Source of the DNA: UBA3263 sp964549975
GTDB taxonomy: Bacteria > Bacteroidota > Bacteroidia > Bacteroidales > Muribaculaceae
Reading direction: 5' to 3'
Length of the DNA stretch: 16,662 nt
Assembly: GCA_964549975.1 (NCBI GenBank)
Contig: CAZJWM010000043.1
Location: forward strand, 1-16,662
Shown here: piece after piece, positions 6,088 to 12,350 of the stretch
Numbering within the stretch: the stretch's first letter is position 1
How the letters are laid out: each line of letters begins with the position of its first letter
The notes under the pieces: generated by a model
What the model saw: the letters and a program-made list of their open reading frames with translations, nothing else
Told to the model about the DNA's origin: nothing
Database searches by the model: none
Made by a program: the position numbers and the translations under genes

Positions 6088-6098
6088 AATCACAAAAG

Positions 6099-6201
6099 TT
6101 TTACACCATTTCGGGTGCAAATATACGAAATCAAATTCAATTTACACCCAATCGGGGCTAAAAATATTGTGCAGGCGTCTGATTGCACCTTTTCGGGTAT
6201 A
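6099..6201. promoter_or_regulatory. Three-operator array controlling hipB
   Basis: Three similar palindromes read on the plus strand: TTTACACCATTTCGGGTGCA (6100-6119), TTTACACCCAATCGGGG (6141-6157) and TTGCACCTTTTCGGGTATA (6183-6201). Their CGGG cores begin at 6112, 6153 and 6194, an exact 41-bp step, close to four helical turns, so bound dimers would face the same side. The first overlaps the -7 box and probable transcription start of hipB, the second overlaps the -33 region, and the third is upstream. This is the layout of a negatively autoregulated toxin-antitoxin promoter. Assignment to HipB is inferred from position and symmetry. Confidence 0.68.
6118..6125 (-). promoter_or_regulatory. 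-7 promoter box of hipB-hipS-hipT
   Basis: TATATTTG on the minus strand matches TAnnTTTG. Transcription would begin near 6111, giving a leader of about 24 nt. A weak -33 candidate (TTGG, part of ATTGGGTG) lies about 20 bp upstream inside the middle operator. Confidence 0.6.
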
Positions 6202-6268
6202 GTTCGACTGAGCAATCTGGGCTACTCAGCGGATTTTGAGGCGAGAGCGTGGGGAATTTGACGATAAA

Positions 6269-6300
6269 TTTGCAATTTGCGACAAAATTCTGTAAATTTG
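6269..6300 (+). promoter_or_regulatory. Promoter of the TPR membrane protein gene
   Basis: TTTG at 6269-6272 and TAAATTTG at 6293-6300, spaced 20 bp, match the Bacteroidetes consensus. The leader is about 40 nt and A-rich, usual for well-translated genes in this phylum. The divergent spacer to hipB also carries a small inverted repeat (CTGAG at 6208-6212 with CTCAG at 6225-6229). Confidence 0.7.
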
Positions 6301-6344
6301 CAGCTAAAATAAGAAAACAAAAAACTGAATCTAACAAATAAAAC

Positions 6345-7001
6345 ATGTCAACAAACAATTCTAACGTGTCGTTTGAAGAACTCAACGACGCTGCGAAACT
6401 TGAGCACGACGCCAAAATGCGTAAGACCCTGCTTGGGTTTGCTATCGCTGCTGTGGCAATTGTGGTTATCGTATTGGGTTACATCTTTGGTATCCGCAAA
6501 CCCGCCATTGCACGCGCCGATGAGAAGATTGCCCTGGCCGATGCTCAAATGGCCATCAACAACACCGACTCCGCACTGGTGCTCTACGAAGCAGCTGCCG
6601 ACAATTCATATGCCGCAGGCCAGCGTGCCCGCGTGATGGCCGGCGAACTCCTTTACAACAAGGGTGAATATCAGAAAGCTTACGACTATCTCAACAAGGC
6701 TTCACTTGGCGACGACGTGGCCGCAGCTCTGGTGATCTGCCTCAAGGGCGATTGCTTGGCCAACCTCGACCGTCTGGACGAAGCTATCTCCGCATTCGAT
6801 AAGGCCATCAGCAAGGCCGACCGCAATCCGCAAACCGTGCCTATGTTCATGGAAAAGAAGGTGAACATTCTTGAGGCACAAAAGAAGTATGACGCTGCCA
6901 TTGCGGTGCTCGACGAAATGATCCAAGAGTATCCCTCCTATGCCGACCAAATCCAGGCCGAAGGCCTGCGCACGCAAATGGAGGCGCTCTCCGGCAAATA
7001 A
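6345..7001 (+). CDS. Membrane-anchored tetratricopeptide repeat protein
   Basis: A 218-residue protein. Residues 1-27 are a charged cytoplasmic tail, 28-50 a single transmembrane helix (TLLGFAIAAVAIVVIVLGYI), and the rest is predicted periplasmic. From about 65 to 215 it consists of helical pairs with TPR spacing, for example NTDSALVLYEAAADN, KGEYQKAYDYLNKAS, LDRLDEAISAFDKAIS and QKKYDAAIAVLDEMIQEYP. The topology resembles YfgM-type ancillary proteins, which bind the Sec translocon and pass clients to periplasmic chaperones; that parallel is inference from topology only. TPR proteins of this size often precede riboflavin synthesis genes in Bacteroides as I recall, but here the next gene is convergent. 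Codon choice is more AT-tolerant than in the repair genes, consistent with a conserved, well-expressed gene. Confidence 0.8.
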   Translation: MSTNNSNVSFEELNDAAKLEHDAKMRKTLLGFAIAAVAIVVIVLGYIFGIRKPAIARADEKIALADAQMAINNTDSALVLYEAAADNSYAAGQRARVMAGELLYNKGEYQKAYDYLNKASLGDDVAAALVICLKGDCLANLDRLDEAISAFDKAISKADRNPQTVPMFMEKKVNILEAQKKYDAAIAVLDEMIQEYPSYADQIQAEGLRTQMEALSGK

Positions 7002-7060
7002 TCTACCAATCCCCCGACCGTTTACTAATTAAAGAATAGGACCTTTATCAACCCCCAAAG

Positions 7061-7094
7061 ACGGCGCAACGAGTCAACCTTCTCGTTGCGCCGT
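7061..7094. terminator. Strong bidirectional intrinsic terminator
   Basis: ACGGCGCAACGAG (7061-7073) and CTCGTTGCGCCGT (7082-7094) form a perfect 13-bp stem with an 8-nt loop. TTT continues past the right arm for the TPR gene and CTTT past the left arm, read on the minus strand, for rarA. It sits between the two convergent stop codons. Confidence 0.85.
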
Positions 7095-7117
7095 TTTGCA
7101 TTAGGTCGGTGGGGGAA

Positions 7118-8395
7118 TCAGAGGGTTTTGCCCCAGCGCTGTTGCTGGAGCTCGGATGACTGGCGCTCGGCATGGCTGTCGCCGGGTTGCCAGAAGCGGG
7201 TGCCGTAGAGCTGTTCGGGCACGTAGAGTTGGCGCACGAAGTGGCCGGGATAGTCGTGGGGATAGCGATATTCGCGGCCGTAGTTGAGTCGGCGCATCAG
7301 TTCGGTGGGGGCGTTGCGCAGGTGCAGGGGCACGGGCAGGTCGCCGGTGGCTTTCACCTTTTCGAGGGCGGAGTTGATGGCGCAGTAGGCGCTGTTGCTC
7401 TTGGGCGACGTGGCCAGATAGATGGCACATTCGGCCAGGGGAATGCGTGCTTCGGGCCAGCCGATTTTGTCGACAGTGTCGAAGGTGGCGTTGGCCAGCA
7501 GCAGTGCGTTGGGGTTGGCCAGACCGACGTCTTCGGCAGCGGAGATGACCAGTCGGCGGGCAATGAATTTGGGGTCTTCGCCCCCGGAAACGAGTCGCGC
7601 CAGCCAGTAGACGGCAGCATCGGGGTCGCTGCCGCGAATGCTTTTGATGAATGCCGAGATGATGTCGTAGTGCATCTCGCCACCCTTGTCGAAGGCGGCG
7701 GGATTTTCTTGCAGGCGCGCCACTACTACGGCGTCGTTAATCACCAGCGGACGTCCGGCGGGTGTGCTCTGTTCCAGCAGGTCGACGATGTTGAGGAGCT
7801 TGCGGGCGTCGCCGCCGCTATAGCGGAAGAGGGCGTCGGTTTGCTGAATCTCCACTTTGAGCTGCGCGAGGATGGCGTCGGTCTGCACGGCGTGGAGCAG
7901 CAGGCGCTGCATCTGCTCGGGGTCGAGCGGCTTGAGCGTGTAGACCTGAGCGCGACTCAGCAGCGGGCGAATCACCTCAAACGAGGGGTTTTCGGTGGTG
8001 GCGCCGATGAGCGTCACCGTGCCGCTCTCCACGGCGCCCAGCAGCGAGTCTTGTTGGCTCTTGTTGAAGCGATGGATTTCGTCGATGAAGAGGATGGGTC
8101 GGTTTTTCACGAACATGCTGCGGGCATCGGCCGAGCAGCGTTCGAGCACCTCGCGCACCTCCTTCACTCCGGAATGGACGGCGCTGAGCGTGTAGAACGG
8201 GGCATCGACAGCCGTGGCAATGATGCGCGCAAGGGTGGTTTTGCCCACGCCGGGAGGGCCCCAGAGGATGAAGCTGCTCACTCTCTGTTGCTCAATCATC
8301 AGGCGCAACACTGCGCCGGGGCCAACGAGATGTTCTTGGCCGATATAGTCGTCGAGCGACGTGGGTCGCATTCTCTCTGCAAGAGGTGGTGTCAT
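7118..8395 (-). CDS. rarA: Replication-associated recombination protein A (RarA/MgsA AAA+ ATPase)
   Basis: A 425-residue clamp-loader-like AAA+ ATPase that acts at stalled or gapped replication forks. Visible motifs: the RarA-type start LAERMRPTSLDDYIGQEHLVG, Walker A GPPGVGKT at 46-53, Walker B ILFIDEIHRF at 101-110, sensor 1 GATTENPSFE at 131-140, and the arginine finger in LLSRAQV (Arg148). The C-terminal part carries the family tetramerisation region (DPDAAVYWLARLVSGGEDP, then FIARRLVISAAEDVGLANP). Length fits the family (420-450). It is the third gene of a repair operon, starting 4 nt after the recQ stop, and ends 24 nt before the strong terminator. RarA is usually found elsewhere (next to serS or ftsK in Gammaproteobacteria), so the link with recJ and recQ is notable. 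Confidence 0.96.
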   Translation of the reverse strand: MTPPLAERMRPTSLDDYIGQEHLVGPGAVLRLMIEQQRVSSFILWGPPGVGKTTLARIIATAVDAPFYTLSAVHSGVKEVREVLERCSADARSMFVKNRPILFIDEIHRFNKSQQDSLLGAVESGTVTLIGATTENPSFEVIRPLLSRAQVYTLKPLDPEQMQRLLLHAVQTDAILAQLKVEIQQTDALFRYSGGDARKLLNIVDLLEQSTPAGRPLVINDAVVVARLQENPAAFDKGGEMHYDIISAFIKSIRGSDPDAAVYWLARLVSGGEDPKFIARRLVISAAEDVGLANPNALLLANATFDTVDKIGWPEARIPLAECAIYLATSPKSNSAYCAINSALEKVKATGDLPVPLHLRNAPTELMRRLNYGREYRYPHDYPGHFVRQLYVPEQLYGTRFWQPGDSHAERQSSELQQQRWGKTL

Positions 8396-8399
8396 GATT

Positions 8400-10322
8400 T
8401 TAGGATAAGTTGGATATGAGGAAGTTATCGTTGTTATAGGAAATCTGTTCTTCGTCGAGCATGGCCCGGAGAGTGGGCATCATGGCTTGATGACTGAGGC
8501 CGAGGGTGGCGGCCAGTTGGTCAAGGGTCACCGGGCGGCGACACACGTAGCTGATGCGCTGACGCAGGTCGGGCATGGGGCCGGAATCCGCCGACGCCGG
8601 GCGATTTTCGCGACAGACGTCGCAACAGCCGCACGGCTTCGTGGGGGTTTCGCCGAAATAGCGCAGGATGGTGTTGGCGCGACACTGATGGGAGTCGAAC
8701 GTGAAACTGCGCATCGCCTCCAGGCGGTCGGCCATTCGCTGACGCATATCCTCGTAGACGCTGCGTGGCAGCTCCACGTGGCGCGTCTCCACGCGGCGCG
8801 TGGGGAAATAGAGGAAGGGCATGGAGCGGCGCGGCACGTAGTGGATGGCGTGCATGCGGTTCAGTGCCAGGAGCGTTTCGTAGACCCGTTGGTCGGTCAT
8901 CATCAGGGCCGAGGCAATGGCCTCTTCGGAGATTTGCACATAGTCGGCAAAGAGGCCGGGATAGGCGCGGAGCAGGTGTTGGAGCACGGCGTCTTCGTCG
9001 TCGGAGAAGTGAAACGAATAGAGTTCGCGCTTGTCGGCAATCACCATCACGCGGGCGCGGGTCTCCACGTCGTCGAGATATTGCACATAGCCGGCGTTGC
9101 CGAGCAGGCGCAGGGCCGAGCGCACTTGGCTCTCGTTGAAGTTCTGCTGACGGCAGAAGGTGGTGAGGTTGAAGTCAAACGAGTGGTCGCGTCCTTCGCC
9201 AAGGCAGAGGTCGATGTAGAGGCAAGCCTTCTCGTAGACGTCGGCAATGAAGGGCTTGGGTGGGAACGAGGCGTTGAGGCGGCGGGCCAGAGTGGCCTTG
9301 TCGCCGGCGCGGGCGAGCACCACGGCAAACGACGGGCGACCGTCGCGTCCGGCGCGACCCGCCTCCTGATAGTATTCCTCGAGCGAGGATGGGAGGTCGA
9401 AGTGGACCACCACCCTGACGTCGGGCTTGTCAATGCCCATGCCAAAGGCGTTGGTGGCCACCATCACGCGCACTTGATCCGACTTCCAGGCTTGCTGGCG
9501 GGCATCCTTGTCTTCGGGGGCCAGTCCGGCGTGATAGTAGTCGGCGGAGATGCCGGCCGCGCGGAGCATGTCGGAGATTTCGCGGGTGCGCACTCGCGAA
9601 CGCACATAGACGATGGCCGTGCCGGAGGTGGCGCGCAACACGCGCAGCAGTCGCTCGGGCTTGTTGTCGCCGTAGCGCACCACGTAGCTTATGTTTTCGC
9701 GGGCAAAGCTGCGGCGGAAGATGCAGTTGGTGCGTTGGCGAAATTGCAGCTGGTCCATGATGTCTTGAACCACAGCCTCGGTGGCCGAGGCCGTCAGCGC
9801 CATCACCGGCACCGAGGGCATGGCCTTGCGCAGGTTGGCAATCTTGAGATACGACGGGCGGAAGTCGTAGCCCCACTGCGAGATGCAGTGAGCCTCGTCG
9901 ACCACAATCAGGCTCACGTTGAACCCACGCAACTCCTGCACAAACTGCTCGCTCTGCAGGCGTTCGGGCGAGAGATAGAGCAGCTTGATTTTGCCGTGAT
10001 AGGCGCGGTCGAGAGCCAGACGGTGTTCGCGGCGGGTGAGGCCGCTGTGGATATAGGCTGCGGGGATGTCGTGGGCGCGCAGGTTGTCCACCTGATCTTT
10101 CATCAGGGAGATCAGCGGCGTGACCACCACGGTCAATCCCGGCAGCAGCAGCGACGGCACCTGAAACGTGATAGACTTGCCGCCACCCGTGGGCAGGAGC
10201 CCAAGGGTGTCGCGTCCGGCAAGCACGGAGTCGATAATCTCGGCTTGCATGGGGCGGAAGTCATCATGTCCCCAATAGTGTTGAAGCACACTTCGGGGGG
10301 TGTCGCCACAGAATTTAGTCAA
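8400..10322 (-). CDS. recQ: ATP-dependent DNA helicase RecQ
   Basis: A 640-residue 3'-5' superfamily 2 helicase. N-terminal motif 0 is seen in HYWGHDDFRPMQAEII (15-30), Walker A LLPTGGGKS at 42-50, DEAH at 142-145, and directly after it the aromatic-rich loop HCISQWGYDFRPSY that couples ATP hydrolysis to DNA unwinding. Motif VI appears as QEAGRAGRDGRPS. The zinc site of the RQC region is HQC (Cys547) and CGCCDVC (564-570). A winged-helix domain and a short C-terminal helical part end the protein; a classical HRDC domain is not evident. The start is TTG at 10322, giving 8 nt overlap with recJ; a GTG at 10289 is an alternative but would trim residues before motif 0. RecQ unwinds gapped DNA for RecJ, and recJ lies immediately upstream. 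Confidence 0.96.
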   Translation of the reverse strand: MTKFCGDTPRSVLQHYWGHDDFRPMQAEIIDSVLAGRDTLGLLPTGGGKSITFQVPSLLLPGLTVVVTPLISLMKDQVDNLRAHDIPAAYIHSGLTRREHRLALDRAYHGKIKLLYLSPERLQSEQFVQELRGFNVSLIVVDEAHCISQWGYDFRPSYLKIANLRKAMPSVPVMALTASATEAVVQDIMDQLQFRQRTNCIFRRSFARENISYVVRYGDNKPERLLRVLRATSGTAIVYVRSRVRTREISDMLRAAGISADYYHAGLAPEDKDARQQAWKSDQVRVMVATNAFGMGIDKPDVRVVVHFDLPSSLEEYYQEAGRAGRDGRPSFAVVLARAGDKATLARRLNASFPPKPFIADVYEKACLYIDLCLGEGRDHSFDFNLTTFCRQQNFNESQVRSALRLLGNAGYVQYLDDVETRARVMVIADKRELYSFHFSDDEDAVLQHLLRAYPGLFADYVQISEEAIASALMMTDQRVYETLLALNRMHAIHYVPRRSMPFLYFPTRRVETRHVELPRSVYEDMRQRMADRLEAMRSFTFDSHQCRANTILRYFGETPTKPCGCCDVCRENRPASADSGPMPDLRQRISYVCRRPVTLDQLAATLGLSHQAMMPTLRAMLDEEQISYNNDNFLISNLS

Positions 10323-12036
10323 TCGTTATCTCTTTGATGAGCAGCTGAAGCACGGAGCCGGCTGCATGGTGTTTGTTTTCTTCGATGGTGTAGGTCACGG
10401 TGAATGGCCTACCGGAGGAGATGAGCTCAAACTTGTCGGCCTGGTTGAAGGCGATGGCGTTGAGCGGGGTGTCGATGGAGGTGTCGAGCAGGTCGAGCTT
10501 GATGTGTTCGAGCTGCTTGCCCACGATTTTGGAGGTGGATGCCGCCATCACGCCGCGAGTGCGAAACACCGGCTTGGTGTTGCCGGGGCCAAACGGATTG
10601 AAGCGGCTGAGCTCCGCCAGCAGCGAGGTGGTGACTTGGCTGAAGGTCAAGTCGTCGTCGATCTCCTCCACGGGCTTGAGTTGCGCCTGGGTGATGTTGG
10701 CGGCAACGTATTGCTCGAAGCGTCGGCTGAATTCGTCGACGTTTTCGGGCTTCATGCTCAGGCCCACGGCGTAGGTGTGGCCGCCGAAGTTTTCAAGAAG
10801 GTCGGCGCAGCTCTCCACGGCGCTGTAGATGTCGAAGCCCTGCACCGAGCGGCTCGAGCCGGAGGCCAAGCCGTTGATGAGCGTCAACACCACGGCGGGT
10901 TTGTAGTAGAGCTCGGTCAGGCGCGAGGCCACGATGCCGATGATGCCTTTGTGCCAGTCTTGGTTGTAGATCACAATCGACTTGCGGCTCTGAATCAGGT
11001 CGCCGTGGGCCTCGACTATGGCAGTGGCCTCGTCGGTGATTTGCTTGTCGAGCTCCTTGCGGTCGGAGTTGTAGCCGTCGATGTCGTGGGCCTTCTGCAT
11101 GGCCTCGCCGGCGTCGCGCGTCACCAGCAGCTCCACAGCCTCGCGTCCGCTCTGCATGCGGCCTGAAGCGTTGATGCGGGGGCCGATTTTGAAGATCACG
11201 TCGGAGATGGTGATTTCGCGGCCGGTGAGTCCGCAGATTTTCATGATGCCGCGCAGGCCCATGTTGGGGTTGGTGTTCAGGCGGCGCAAGCCGTGATAGG
11301 TGAGAATGCGGTTTTCGCCAATCATCGGCACGATGTCGGCGGCTATGCTCACGGCCACCAAGTCGAGCAGCGACTCCAGTTGCGAGGTGGGCAGGTCGTT
11401 GCTCATGGCAAAGGCCTGCATCAGCTTATAGCCGACGCCGCAGCCGCTCAGATGGTGGAAGGGATATGTGGTGCCCTCAAGTTTGGGGTTGAGGATGGCC
11501 ACGGCCTGAGGCAACTCCTCGCCGGCCACGTGGTGATCGCAGATGATGAAGTCGATGCCCAGGGTTTTGGCATAGGCAATCTCCTCGTTGGCTTTGATGC
11601 CGCAATCGAGGATGATGATGAGGCGGACGCCCTGCGAGGCGGCCATGTCGACCACGTTTTTGGTGATGCCATAGCCCTCGTCGTAGCGGCCGGGGATGTA
11701 GTAGTCGATGGCGGAGTAGAACTGCGACAGGTATTTATACACCAAAGCCACGGCGGTGGTGCCATCCACGTCGTAGTCGCCATAGATCAGGATTTTCTCT
11801 TTGGAGCCCATGGCCTCGTTCAGGCGGTCAACGGCCTTGTCCATATCGGGCATGAGATATGGGTCGTGCAAGTCATCGAGCGAGGGGTTGTAAAACCTCT
11901 CGATCTCCTCCGGAGTGTCGATGCCGCGCGCGTGCAGCAGGCGTTTGACCACCGGCGACGGCTCGCCGGGGTCCGGTAGGTCAGGTGCGGAATTTCTCTC
12001 TTTCTGAAGGGTTACGTTCCATTTGTTATCGGTCAT
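10315..12036 (-). CDS. recJ: Single-stranded-DNA-specific exonuclease RecJ
   Basis: A 573-residue DHH-family 5'-3' ssDNA exonuclease. Motif I is ILIYGDYDVDGTTA with Asp87, Asp89 and Asp91; motif II is IILDCGI with Asp144; motif III is ICDHHVAGEE with the DHH triad at 167-169; motif IV lies in DLVAVSIAADIVP near 225-237. GPRINASGRM at 285-294 and the DHHA1 region WHKGIIGIVASR (361-372), GSSRS and FGGH (417-420) complete the core; an OB-fold C-terminus follows. Length is typical. It is the first gene of the repair operon and overlaps recQ by 8 nt, so the helicase and nuclease that act together are made together. Its promoter is inferred at about 12185, leaving a leader of about 138 nt with a stable hairpin. 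Confidence 0.97.
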   Translation of the reverse strand: MTDNKWNVTLQKERNSAPDLPDPGEPSPVVKRLLHARGIDTPEEIERFYNPSLDDLHDPYLMPDMDKAVDRLNEAMGSKEKILIYGDYDVDGTTAVALVYKYLSQFYSAIDYYIPGRYDEGYGITKNVVDMAASQGVRLIIILDCGIKANEEIAYAKTLGIDFIICDHHVAGEELPQAVAILNPKLEGTTYPFHHLSGCGVGYKLMQAFAMSNDLPTSQLESLLDLVAVSIAADIVPMIGENRILTYHGLRRLNTNPNMGLRGIMKICGLTGREITISDVIFKIGPRINASGRMQSGREAVELLVTRDAGEAMQKAHDIDGYNSDRKELDKQITDEATAIVEAHGDLIQSRKSIVIYNQDWHKGIIGIVASRLTELYYKPAVVLTLINGLASGSSRSVQGFDIYSAVESCADLLENFGGHTYAVGLSMKPENVDEFSRRFEQYVAANITQAQLKPVEEIDDDLTFSQVTTSLLAELSRFNPFGPGNTKPVFRTRGVMAASTSKIVGKQLEHIKLDLLDTSIDTPLNAIAFNQADKFELISSGRPFTVTYTIEENKHHAAGSVLQLLIKEITID

Positions 12037-12072
12037 TATATGTCGTTTTTATTATAAGCAAAGCAAGAGGGG

Positions 12073-12112
12073 GGCACGCGCCGCGAGCTTTCCGAGCCGA
12101 GGGCGCACCGCC
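12073..12112 (-). other. GC-rich hairpin in the recJ leader
   Basis: On the minus strand GGCGGTGCGCC (12112-12102) pairs with GGCGCGTGCC (12082-12073) through ten base pairs, two of them G-U, with one bulged G. The loop holds GCTCGGAAAGCTCG, an internal direct repeat of GCTCG. It sits 37-76 nt before the recJ ATG. It stands out as GC-rich against AT-rich flanks. It might regulate recJ or be one copy of a dispersed element; the window holds no second copy that I can see. Confidence 0.4.
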
Positions 12113-12180
12113 AACTAACAACATAGCCGACCGAGAAGAGCGCATGTCGAGAGAGGACTTACCGAGGGCTATATCACCCC

Positions 12181-12188
12181 CAAAAGTA
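12181..12188 (-). promoter_or_regulatory. -7 promoter box of recJ-recQ-rarA
   Basis: TACTTTTG on the minus strand, an exact match to TAnnTTTG. A weak -33 candidate (ATTG in AAAGGATTGG) lies about 20 bp upstream. Transcription would start near 12174. Confidence 0.6.
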
Positions 12189-12230
12189 CAAAAAATCCCC
12201 CCTTTTTCCAATCCTTTTAACTATATTTAT

Positions 12231-12287
12231 GAAAAGGGTCTTAAGGTCATTAAGGACTTTAGGGTCTTTAGGGCCCTTAAGGACTTG
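12231..12287. repeat. Degenerate short-period AGG repeat (about 9 bp)
   Basis: Six imperfect units in a row: AGGGTCTTA, AGGTCATTA, AGGACTTT, AGGGTCTTT, AGGGCCCTTA and AGGACTTGA, with period 8-10 bp. It lies between the sulfatase-like gene and the recJ promoter. I see no open frame or RNA gene; the 12037-12348 gap otherwise holds the recJ leader, promoter and the next repeat. Confidence 0.6.
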
Positions 12288-12322
12288 ATATCCCCCTATA
12301 AATTTTGAACTACAAACTCCCC

Positions 12323-12350
12323 AACTTTCAATTTTCAACTTTCAATTTTC
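12323..12350. repeat. Perfect 14-bp tandem repeat overlapping the stop codon of the LTA-synthase-like gene
   Basis: AACTTTCAATTTTC occurs twice without mismatch and is followed by AATT. The minus-strand TGA stop at 12349-12351 overlaps its end. AT-rich repeats built from TTTCAA units are, to my recollection, frequent between Bacteroidales genes; frequency cannot be checked here. Confidence 0.65.

Noticed and set aside
3577..6216. Shared ACTGAGCAAT at 3577 and 6207 as possible insertion-site duplication
   Set aside because: A 10-bp match is expected by chance many times in a 16-kb window, and the flanks do not match.
8487..10337. 616-aa open frame antisense to recQ, and similar long ones antisense to rarA (7172-8419) and the amylase (14178-15701)
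   Set aside because: Same composition artefact; the opposite strand encodes complete enzymes with all motifs and no domain is visible in these frames.
12026..12211. 61-aa open frame in the recJ leader on the minus strand
   Set aside because: It begins upstream of the inferred -7 box and runs through the GC-rich hairpin; the translation (GGAPSARKARGACPP) looks like non-coding repeat, not protein.
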